This document shows, piece after piece, positions 1-7,103 of a stretch of DNA of 42,848 nucleotides. The stretch lies in NCBI GenBank assembly GCA_001627235.1, contig LUPB01000004.1, forward strand, positions 3,372 to 46,219, in the 5' to 3' direction. The stretch comes from Nitrosopelagicus sp. REDSEA-S31_B2. Lineage in GTDB: Archaea; Thermoproteota; Nitrososphaeria; Nitrososphaerales; Nitrosopumilaceae. The translations under genes were made by a program, and so were the position numbers. The notes under the pieces are model-generated. The model ran no database searches. It was not told the DNA's origin and was given only the letters and a program-made list of their open reading frames with translations. Position 1 is the stretch's first letter. Every line of letters begins with the position of its first letter.

Positions 1-674
1 TAATAGTGAATTATTCCGTTATCCTTCAAACAGTTCAATGCAGAATCTAAAAACTCATCAGAGCGTTCAGGCAATAACATCAAAACTCTGTCTGCCTTTC
101 CTGTTAACTGTTCTTCAATAACTTTGGTTGCATCTCCGTTAAGTGAGATTACTTCACCTTTTAGCTTGTTAATCTGTGCATTTTCTTTACACAACTGTGC
201 TGCAACTGGATTAATGTCAATGTTGTATACAGTACATGCAGTATCTTTTGCTGCTAGTAGCGAAAACATTCCTACACCTCCAAACATGTTAACTATGACC
301 TCTCCGTCTTTTACCAAACCTGCAATCCTTTCTCTTTCTGTTGATAGTCTTGGAGAAAAAAATGCCTTTTCTACATCTACGATAAACCTACAACCATTTT
401 CTTTATACTCTGTTTGTGTTTTGTCTTCTCCTGCAATCACCTCTAACTGTCTTGTTCGAAAGTCTCCTTCTACTGGTGAAGACTGGTAAAAAACAGAATT
501 TGCAGTACTGACTTGTTCAAGCAGTGTTTTTCCAATGATCTGTTTTTTTGAAATTAACGAATCAGGAATTCTCACTATGATGATATCTCCAATCTGATCA
601 AATGCGGAGATTAGCTGTTCATTTTCTTCTTCAGAGAGAACATCTTGCAAGACTCTCTTTAGCATCTTGGTCAT
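1..674 (-). CDS. trm5: tRNA (guanine37-N1)-methyltransferase, Trm5-like, C-terminus cut by window edge
   Basis: Minus-strand open frame, not in ORF track, starting at cat 672-674: MTKMLKRVLQDVLSEEENEQLISAFDQIGDIIIVRIPDSLISKKQIIGKTLLEQ...VEKAFFSPRLSTERERIAGLV...VNMFGGVGMFSLLAAK, a Trm5-type SAM methyltransferase pattern. Confidence 0.85.
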   Translation of the reverse strand, partial: MTKMLKRVLQDVLSEEENEQLISAFDQIGDIIIVRIPDSLISKKQIIGKTLLEQVSTANSVFYQSSPVEGDFRTRQLEVIAGEDKTQTEYKENGCRFIVDVEKAFFSPRLSTERERIAGLVKDGEVIVNMFGGVGMFSLLAAKDTACTVYNIDINPVAAQLCKENAQINKLKGEVISLNGDATKVIEEQLTGKADRVLMLLPERSDEFLDSALNCLKDNGIIHY

Positions 675-2455
675 TTTCTAAAATAGTAATTACCTGATGA
701 CTTTTGTTCTTTGTCTAGTCTACTTGCTTCTTTGTTAACGCGATGTCTACTTGTCTTCTCATCTTTTCTAAATGAGATGTCTAGTGATTCCAAAAATCTG
801 TTCATGGCATCTGTTTTTGGCATTGGTGATGTTGCAACACCTTCCACGCTTGATGTGCCCTCAAAAATTACCATTGAATCTGATACCAAATCCATCAACT
901 GCAAGTCATGGTCTATGATTATTGCAGACTTGCCAAAGGAGCGAACAAATTTCTGCAAAAATTTGGCTACTGCAATTCTATCTTCGACATCTAAAAATGC
1001 AGATGGCTCATCTAGCGCATACAAGTCAACTTTTTGTAATAGGCATGATGCAATTGCAACTTTTTGCAGTTCTCCACCTGAGAGATTCTTTACAGATTTG
1101 TTGTATAATTTTTTTAATTTCAATGGGTCAAGAATTTGTTCTTCTTCAGCACTTCCTTCAATTGTAGTACCGTTTGCTTTTTCTAAAACTGCAATCACTT
1201 CAACATCAATATCGTTTGTTAGATATTGTGGCTTGTATGCAATCTTAATTTTCTTATCAACAGAGCCTGCATCTGGTTTTTCAACACCTGCAATCATCTT
1301 CATCATTGTAGTTTTTCCTAATGCGTTTGCACCCATTATTCCAAGCAGTTCACCCTTTCGAACAGTTCCAGGTTCTATTGAAACTGAAAATGAATCAAAT
1401 TTTTTCTCAAGTTTTGGATATGAAATTACTACATCTCCTTCAAGTATCTCATCACCTGATGTTGATGCATCAAATGTGAATTTTTTATCTCTAAACCTTA
1501 CGTTTTCTGTTGGTAAATATCCATCAAGAAATACGTTAATTCCAACTTTGGTAGATAATACGTTTGAAACTATGCCATATGCGGCTGGCACACCGTACAA
1601 CACCTCGATATAGTCACTAAGAAAGTCAAGCAGTGTAAGATCGTGTTCTACTACCATCACGCTTTTTCCTTGTTCGGCAAGACTGTGAATTACTCTTGCA
1701 ACACCAGTCCTTTGAAAGACATCATTGTATGACGATGGTTCATCAAAAAAGTAAAAGTCAGAATCCCTTGATGCTGCAGTTGCAACTGACAATCTTTGCA
1801 ACTCTCCTCCACTTAATTCCTTGAGACTTTGTTCCAAAGAATTTTCTAATCCCAATTGTTTTACAAGTTCTCTTGATGCGCCTCTTTGATCATATTTGTC
1901 TAAGAGTTCTTTTCCTGTTCCATCAAATGCATCTGCAATTGTATGTACTTGTTGTGGTTTGATTGATGCTTTAATCTCTCCATTTTTTATTTTTTCAAAA
2001 TGTGCTTTTAGTTCTGTTCCTTTGTAATATTTTAAAATCTCATCCCACTCTGGTGGTTGCTCATAATTTCCAAGGTTTGGTTTTAACACTCCAGAAAGAA
2101 TGTTGACAACGGTACTTTTTCCCATGCCGTTTCTTCCAAGTAGTCCGACAACCTCTCCTTTCTTTGGGGTTGGAAGTTTGTAAAGTCTAAAGGAATTCAT
2201 TCCATACTGGTGAATCTTGTCTGTCTTTAGTTCACTAGCCAAATTCACTATTGTAATTGCATCAAAGGGGCAAACCTTTACGCAAATTCCACATCCGTTA
2301 CAAATATTCTCGTCAATTGTTGCCTTTCCAGTTTCCTCATTTAGTACAATACAGTCTGCGCCAGATTTGTTGACAGGACAGTATTTGATACACTCCAGTC
2401 CACATTTCTTGGGCTGGCATAATTCCTTATCCAGTACGGCAACACGGTGTGTCAT
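671..2455 (-). CDS. abce1: ABCE1/Rli1 ribosome-recycling ATPase with N-terminal 4Fe-4S domains
   Basis: N-terminal CPVNKSGADC and CNGCGICVKVCPF cysteine motifs; two ABC domains (GRNGMGKST, GANALGKTT; two LSGGELQ signatures); ATGA overlap with trm5. Confidence 0.97.
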   Translation of the reverse strand: MTHRVAVLDKELCQPKKCGLECIKYCPVNKSGADCIVLNEETGKATIDENICNGCGICVKVCPFDAITIVNLASELKTDKIHQYGMNSFRLYKLPTPKKGEVVGLLGRNGMGKSTVVNILSGVLKPNLGNYEQPPEWDEILKYYKGTELKAHFEKIKNGEIKASIKPQQVHTIADAFDGTGKELLDKYDQRGASRELVKQLGLENSLEQSLKELSGGELQRLSVATAASRDSDFYFFDEPSSYNDVFQRTGVARVIHSLAEQGKSVMVVEHDLTLLDFLSDYIEVLYGVPAAYGIVSNVLSTKVGINVFLDGYLPTENVRFRDKKFTFDASTSGDEILEGDVVISYPKLEKKFDSFSVSIEPGTVRKGELLGIMGANALGKTTMMKMIAGVEKPDAGSVDKKIKIAYKPQYLTNDIDVEVIAVLEKANGTTIEGSAEEEQILDPLKLKKLYNKSVKNLSGGELQKVAIASCLLQKVDLYALDEPSAFLDVEDRIAVAKFLQKFVRSFGKSAIIIDHDLQLMDLVSDSMVIFEGTSSVEGVATSPMPKTDAMNRFLESLDISFRKDEKTSRHRVNKEASRLDKEQKSSGNYYFRK

Positions 2456-2478
2456 AACGTTATTCGCCGTGGCTTTAA

Positions 2479-2488
2479 TTTATACTTC
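2479..2488 (-). promoter_or_regulatory. Putative TATA box for ABCE1-trm5 transcript
   Basis: Minus strand reads AGTATAAATT about 25-33 nt upstream of the ABCE1 ATG, consistent with an archaeal TATA box and short or leaderless transcript. Confidence 0.45.
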
Positions 2489-2554
2489 TATGAAAAAATT
2501 CGTTCACGATTTTTTAGTTAGCTTATTATGAAAGATAATTTGTTGAAATGATAA

Positions 2555-2667
2555 GCCGGCCATAGCGTTTGGGTGCGACCCAATCCCATTCCGAACTTGG
2601 AAGTCAAACCAAATGTCGCTGCTGTGTTACTGACATGCGAGAGCCGTTGGGAAGCAACAGTGCTGGC
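2555..2667 (+). rRNA. 5S ribosomal RNA
   Basis: gccggc...gctggc terminal helix pairs fully (one G-U); conserved core gggtgcgacccaatcccattccgaacttggaagtcaaac; T-run follows at 2671. Confidence 0.93.
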
Positions 2668-2669
2668 AT

Positions 2670-2676
2670 CTTTTTA
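2670..2676 (+). terminator. Oligo-T terminator after 5S rRNA
   Basis: ctttttaa immediately after the 5S terminal helix. Confidence 0.4.
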
Positions 2677-2715
2677 ATTCAATTAACTTAAGTTATGCTC
2701 AAATTTTATCAAAAC

Positions 2716-2844
2716 ATGGTAAACTGTTCTGTTTGTGGAGAAAAATTTGACAGCGACATACGATTCTTGAATCATATGATGGAAAAACACGGATTTAGAA
2801 ATCCAAATATCGATAAACCAGATCGTAACAGTCGTGGATACTAG
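2716..2844 (+). CDS. 42-aa C2H2 zinc-finger protein
   Basis: ATG..TAG giving MVNCSVCGEKFDSDIRFLNHMMEKHGFRNPNIDKPDRNSRGY; C-x2-C-x12-H-x4-H; not in ORF track. Confidence 0.7.
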   Translation: MVNCSVCGEKFDSDIRFLNHMMEKHGFRNPNIDKPDRNSRGY

Positions 2845-2850
2845 CTTCAA

Positions 2851-2860
2851 TAATTTATAA
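2851..2860 (+). promoter_or_regulatory. Putative TATA box for L30e operon
   Basis: taatttataa about 33-42 nt upstream of the ATG at 2893. Confidence 0.4.
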
Positions 2861-2892
2861 GTCACTAAAATCGAGTTGCTCTTACAAGCAAC

Positions 2893-3207
2893 ATGATAAA
2901 AAAACAACTAGAAAAGACACTCAAAGATGCAATCAAAGAAGATGCATACATTATTGGTACAAAACAAGTTCTAGGAAACATTTCAAAATCTAAACTTGTA
3001 CTTCTTTCAAAATCTGTACCACGTCATGTCAGTGAGAAAATAGAAGATGACGCAAAAAAATCAAACATTTCAACAATTGCCTTCGATGACACATCTGTTA
3101 ACCTCGGAAAACTCTGCGGATTACAATTTAGAGTTTCTGCAATTTCACTAACCAACATCGCTGATGCTGATATCAAAACACTACAAAAAGAAACAGAATC
3201 CAAATGA
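2893..3207 (+). CDS. rpl30e: Ribosomal protein eL30 (L30e)
   Basis: L7Ae/L30e-like sequence (YIIGTKQVLGNISKSKLVLLSKSVP); upstream of NusA-S12-S7 as is typical in archaea. Confidence 0.9.
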   Translation: MIKKQLEKTLKDAIKEDAYIIGTKQVLGNISKSKLVLLSKSVPRHVSEKIEDDAKKSNISTIAFDDTSVNLGKLCGLQFRVSAISLTNIADADIKTLQKETESK

Positions 3208-3283
3208 TGTTGTTAAAAACTTATCCTAAAACAAAAACCAATCAAGGTTTAAATGAGACTGAGAAATTTTTTGAGTAATTAAG

Positions 3284-3751
3284 ATGACTATGACACAAGA
3301 AATCAAACTAACAACTGATCAAATGAAATTGATGTCATTATTCCAAAATATTACAAAAGCAACAGCAAGAGATTGCATTGAAGATGAAAAACGTGATAGA
3401 ATTATCTTTGTTGTAAATGAGGGTAAGATGGGTCTAGCAATTGGAAAAGGTGGCTCTCATATCAAAGCACTCCAAAACAAGATTGAAAGAAATGTTGAAC
3501 TTGTAGAATATAATGAAGACCCAATCAAACTTTTGAAAAATATACTAAATGAAAAATACATTACTGACATTAAAATATCTGAAAGATTGGATGGTTCATT
3601 CCAAGCCAATGTAGAAGTTGACGGTGCAAAGAAAGGCGTTGTCGTGGGACGAGAAGGTCGCAACGCAGAGAAGGCAAGAATCCTTGCACGCAGATATTTC
3701 AACATAACATATGTAATGATTAATAGCAAGGAACAAGCTTTCGAGTGGTAA
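3284..3751 (+). CDS. nusA: NusA-like KH-domain transcription factor
   Basis: KH motifs [15 protein letters not shown] and [17 protein letters not shown]; sits upstream of rps12. Confidence 0.93.
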   Translation: MTMTQEIKLTTDQMKLMSLFQNITKATARDCIEDEKRDRIIFVVNEGKMGLAIGKGGSHIKALQNKIERNVELVEYNEDPIKLLKNILNEKYITDIKISERLDGSFQANVEVDGAKKGVVVGREGRNAEKARILARRYFNITYVMINSKEQAFEW

Positions 3752-3753
3752 TA

Positions 3754-4191
3754 ATGGCAAAATCACCTCTAGGACTATTTGCAGGACGAGATCTTCGTAA
3801 CAAGAAAAAGCAACAGCGCTGGGCTATCTCAACTTACAAGAGAAGAGAATTAGGATTAGATAAAAAATCAAACCCATTTGCAGGTGCTCCTCAAGCAAAA
3901 GGAATTGTTTTAGAAAAAGTAGGTGTTGAAGCAAAACAGCCAAACTCTGCTGTAAGAAAATGTGTCAGAGTACAATTAATTAAAAATGGAAAATCAATTA
4001 CTGCATTTCTTCCACGTGACGGTGCAATGAACTACATTGACGAACACGACGAAGTACACGTTGAAGGAATGGGTGCAACACAAGGCGGTGCAATGGGAGA
4101 TATTCCTGGTGTAAGATTCAAAATTTTCAAAGTTAACAATACATCATTACGTGAACTAGTCCTAGGAAAGAAGGAGAAACCAAGGAGATAG
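3754..4191 (+). CDS. rps12: Ribosomal protein uS12
   Basis: [23 protein letters not shown]...[19 protein letters not shown]; start chosen at MAK rather than ORF-track 3745. Confidence 0.96.
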   Translation: MAKSPLGLFAGRDLRNKKKQQRWAISTYKRRELGLDKKSNPFAGAPQAKGIVLEKVGVEAKQPNSAVRKCVRVQLIKNGKSITAFLPRDGAMNYIDEHDEVHVEGMGATQGGAMGDIPGVRFKIFKVNNTSLRELVLGKKEKPRR

Positions 4192-4193
4192 AC

Positions 4194-4817
4194 ATGGCTG
4201 AAACAAAACCACTCTTGTTTAGAAAATGGGATACTTCTCAAATTGAAATCAAAGATTTGGGTTTACAACAACGTGTATCTGGAGACAAAACTCTTTCATC
4301 AATCTCACTAAAACCAGTCGTATATCCAATTGACTTTGGTCGTTCAGCACTAAAGAGATTCAACAAAGGTGATGTTCACATTGTAGAACGTCTAGCAAAC
4401 AAACTAATGCATTTTGGTAAAAAATATGCAAAAAACACCGGAAGACAAGGTGGCAAAAAACAACATTCTCTAAAGATTATTGAAGTTGCATTTGATATTA
4501 TTCATCTAAAAACTGGTCAAAATCCAGTTGAGGTTCTTGTGCGTGCAGTTGAAAACTCTGCACCAAACGAGGATACAACAAGAATTGTATACGGTGGAAC
4601 TGTATATCACGTATCAGTAGATGTTGCCCCAATCAGACGTGTTGATTTGGCACTACGATTTATTGCAGATGCAATTAAAGAAGCAACATTCTCAAATCCA
4701 AAACCAATAGAAGAATACATCGCAGAGCATCTAATATTGGCTGCAAACAACGACCCTGCTGCTCCTTCTGTAAAAAAGAAGAACGAATTAGAGCGTGTCG
4801 CACAGGCTTCTAGATAA
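4194..4817 (+). CDS. rps7: Ribosomal protein uS7
   Basis: KLMHFGKKYAKNTGRQGGKK...GQNPVEVLVRAVENSAPNEDTTRI; follows rps12. Confidence 0.95.
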   Translation: MAETKPLLFRKWDTSQIEIKDLGLQQRVSGDKTLSSISLKPVVYPIDFGRSALKRFNKGDVHIVERLANKLMHFGKKYAKNTGRQGGKKQHSLKIIEVAFDIIHLKTGQNPVEVLVRAVENSAPNEDTTRIVYGGTVYHVSVDVAPIRRVDLALRFIADAIKEATFSNPKPIEEYIAEHLILAANNDPAAPSVKKKNELERVAQASR

Positions 4818-4875
4818 TTAACTAGAATACAACAAATTCTAACGCAATATTTGTTATTATACAAAATAGATACAG

Positions 4876-4947
4876 TAGCCCGGCCCGGACTCGAACCGAG
4901 GTCAAAGGCTCCAGGGGCCCCTATGCTTGCCGCTACACTACCGGGCT
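4876..4947 (-). tRNA. tRNA-Gln (anticodon CTG)
   Basis: Hand-folded cloverleaf AGCCCGG TA GTGT AGCGGCAA GCAT A GGGGC CCCTGGA GCCTT TGAC CTCGG TTCGAGT CCGGG CCGGGCT A; A1-U72 fits archaeal tRNA-Gln; no intron; CCA not encoded. Confidence 0.9.
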
Positions 4948-4993
4948 ATATGGAAAATAACAAAATGTTTGAATATATTCATTATTGTAAAAA

Positions 4994-5314
4994 CTATCTA
5001 ATCTTAATTTCATGCAATGCCGTTGCATAATCGCAATCTGCTTTTAGTCGCATATATGGAATCAATCTAAAATGTATAAAGTAAGATTGCTTTTCTTTGT
5101 AAAGTAAACCTCTTTGAATTAATGATGACAGTCCCCTTGATAATGCATTAACTGACATTCCGTATTTTGTAGAAATCTCATCACGCTTTTTTTGATACTG
5201 ATCAAGTGAAAACTCGGCATCGTTTACCTCAAGAATTAATGGCCAAACAACCTCCTTCCACACAAATCTGCGGTTTTGTGTGGCTGATGCGTATTTGCCT
5301 TTCTCGCTCAACAT
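4994..5314 (-). CDS. Hypothetical protein, possible winged-helix DNA-binding
   Basis: MLSEKGKYASATQNRRFVWKEVVWPLILEVNDAEFSLDQYQKKRDEISTKYGMSVNALSRGLSSLIQRGLLYKEKQSYFIHFRLIPYMRLK resembles a wHTH pattern; internal start preferred over 5410, which overlaps the divergent CDS. Confidence 0.55.
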   Translation of the reverse strand: MLSEKGKYASATQNRRFVWKEVVWPLILEVNDAEFSLDQYQKKRDEISTKYGMSVNALSRGLSSLIQRGLLYKEKQSYFIHFRLIPYMRLKADCDYATALHEIKIR

Positions 5315-5346
5315 TATAATATCAAACTTTATGGATATAAGAAATA

Positions 5347-6051
5347 ATGTCTCAAAAAGAAATCCAAGAATCTTTAGACTTGATGGAAAAAGATTGGGAT
5401 TTTGATCCAATCTTACATGACTTTGTTCTTGGAAAGTACACCGACGTGACAGATTTCACACTAAAAGTAAAAGATGTAATATTTCACATTCCATATCTTC
5501 CAAAAGAAAAGAAGTACATCTTATGGAAATGTTACTGGCCTGACTGTCATAATTGCTGTGAAAGACAAGGTCGCTTGCCTCTAACATCAAATGATTTAAT
5601 CCAGATTGGTCAAGGCCTAAAATATCAAAAGGTATCTGAGTTTGTAAAAAATGAAACAATAATTGCAACTCATGATGAGCCAACTCCTTCTGGCGGACTA
5701 TCTGTCATGACAAACATTCACTTGAAACGAAAAACTGATGAAACTGAAGCTGAAGATGGTACTCACATCTCTTGTAGATTTCTTGATGATGAAGGTGCAT
5801 GTGGAATACATCCTAACCGCCCAGGTGTTTGTTACCTGTATCCATTTTCAACATGGGCGCAAAACGAAAAAGGTCGCGCACGCGTACATGCAACATTCCA
5901 ATTTACAGGTGACTGTCCTGGATTTTATCTCTCTGAATCGCTTGATTCTATGAAAGAAGTGTTTGATGATTATTCTACTACCATCTATGACTATAACATG
6001 AAATCAAGTAGAACTCTGAAAGATGGTTTTGGATCTCTTAGTATGTCTTAG
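5347..6051 (+). CDS. YkgJ-like cysteine cluster protein (putative Zn/Fe binding)
   Basis: CYWPDCHNCCERQGRLPLTSNDL ... CRFLDDEGACGIHPNRPGVCYLYPF cysteine pattern. Confidence 0.8.
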   Translation: MSQKEIQESLDLMEKDWDFDPILHDFVLGKYTDVTDFTLKVKDVIFHIPYLPKEKKYILWKCYWPDCHNCCERQGRLPLTSNDLIQIGQGLKYQKVSEFVKNETIIATHDEPTPSGGLSVMTNIHLKRKTDETEAEDGTHISCRFLDDEGACGIHPNRPGVCYLYPFSTWAQNEKGRARVHATFQFTGDCPGFYLSESLDSMKEVFDDYSTTIYDYNMKSSRTLKDGFGSLSMS

Positions 6052-7061
6052 GCTTTAGCAACTTTTAGCAAATCGCCAATTTTGATATGCATTCCAAATC
6101 TGTCTTCATGCTTTTTCATATATCTGAAGATTGCAATAAAGTCAGGCAATGCTTTCAAGAAATTAAAATCATGATGAATTTTTGCTCTGACAAAATTGAA
6201 TACTTTTGCATAAACTTTGTAGTGTTCTTCAACTGCTTTTTCATATGCTTTGAAATCATGCATATTTTCAATGAAAATGTCAACACACTGCATTGATGGA
6301 ATTATTCCTTCCCCTAACAGTGCATAAACTGTTCCAATTGATTCTCCTACTCCAACAACTTTGCCAGAATAATATGGCTTGCATCTATCTGGGGTTGCTA
6401 ATCTAATTGGACGTCCTTTTGTAGCAACAATTTTTCCTCCATGTTTTTTTAGAAATTCATCTGTTGCTTTAACATGATTTTTGTTATAATCGCCTGCACC
6501 GATATGTGCAAAGTTGTCACCAAGTGGGAAATACCAAAAATATCCTGACATTCCTGGGAATGGTTCGATGTAAAAATCATCATAAGGGACTCCGTTTTCA
6601 TATTCTACTTTATACTCGTATGTTGGCAAGAAGAAATCTTGCTCCATTTTTGGCAAGTATACTCTATGAAATCCTGTACAATCTACAATCATGTCATATT
6701 CTTTTTCAAGTTCTTCTAATGATGGTGCTTCTCCATAAATTATCTTAGAATCTTTAATGAAATCTTTAATCAGTCCAAGTTTGTTATATGTACAAAGTCC
6801 TTTCAAACCAATATCAAATTTAACGTCATTATTCATTTTTACATGCATGTTTTTTCCGTCATGAATTAGAAAATTATTAAAATCTCTGCCTGTTTTTTTA
6901 CAAAAGTTTGTTAATTCCTCTTTTATTGTTCCCCATGCACAAATCGAATCATGTTTTTCTTGAATCATTCTTTCATAACCTACAACCTCGTGCTCTGAAT
7001 CTTTGAGTCTTGCCATAAGATAACTTCCAGCAACTCCCATGCCCATGACAGCAATTTTCAT
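6048..7061 (-). CDS. Geranylgeranyl reductase-family FAD-dependent oxidoreductase
   Basis: N-terminal Rossmann MKIAVMGMGVAGSYLMARL; PFPGMSGYFWYFPLGDNFAHIGAGDY and GVGESIGTVYALLGEGIIPSMQ motifs. Confidence 0.75.
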   Translation of the reverse strand: MKIAVMGMGVAGSYLMARLKDSEHEVVGYERMIQEKHDSICAWGTIKEELTNFCKKTGRDFNNFLIHDGKNMHVKMNNDVKFDIGLKGLCTYNKLGLIKDFIKDSKIIYGEAPSLEELEKEYDMIVDCTGFHRVYLPKMEQDFFLPTYEYKVEYENGVPYDDFYIEPFPGMSGYFWYFPLGDNFAHIGAGDYNKNHVKATDEFLKKHGGKIVATKGRPIRLATPDRCKPYYSGKVVGVGESIGTVYALLGEGIIPSMQCVDIFIENMHDFKAYEKAVEEHYKVYAKVFNFVRAKIHHDFNFLKALPDFIAIFRYMKKHEDRFGMHIKIGDLLKVAKA

Positions 7062-7103
7062 TTGATCTAACTAGTCATTTACCTAATAAATACAATTCCA
7101 GTT

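Noticed and set aside
711-1613. 300-aa plus-strand ORF opposite ABCE1
   Set aside because: Antisense to a fully convincing ABCE1 frame; translation is a Ser/Phe-rich shadow with no family features
4876-4947. Reading the tRNA as tRNA-Pro (TGG)
   Set aside because: Would need a one-base shift that breaks the anticodon stem; A1-U72 and the best fold support Gln(CTG)
5347-5410. Extended start of the minus-strand wHTH ORF at 5410
   Set aside because: Would overlap the start of the divergent cysteine-cluster CDS; internal ATG at 5314 is more plausible
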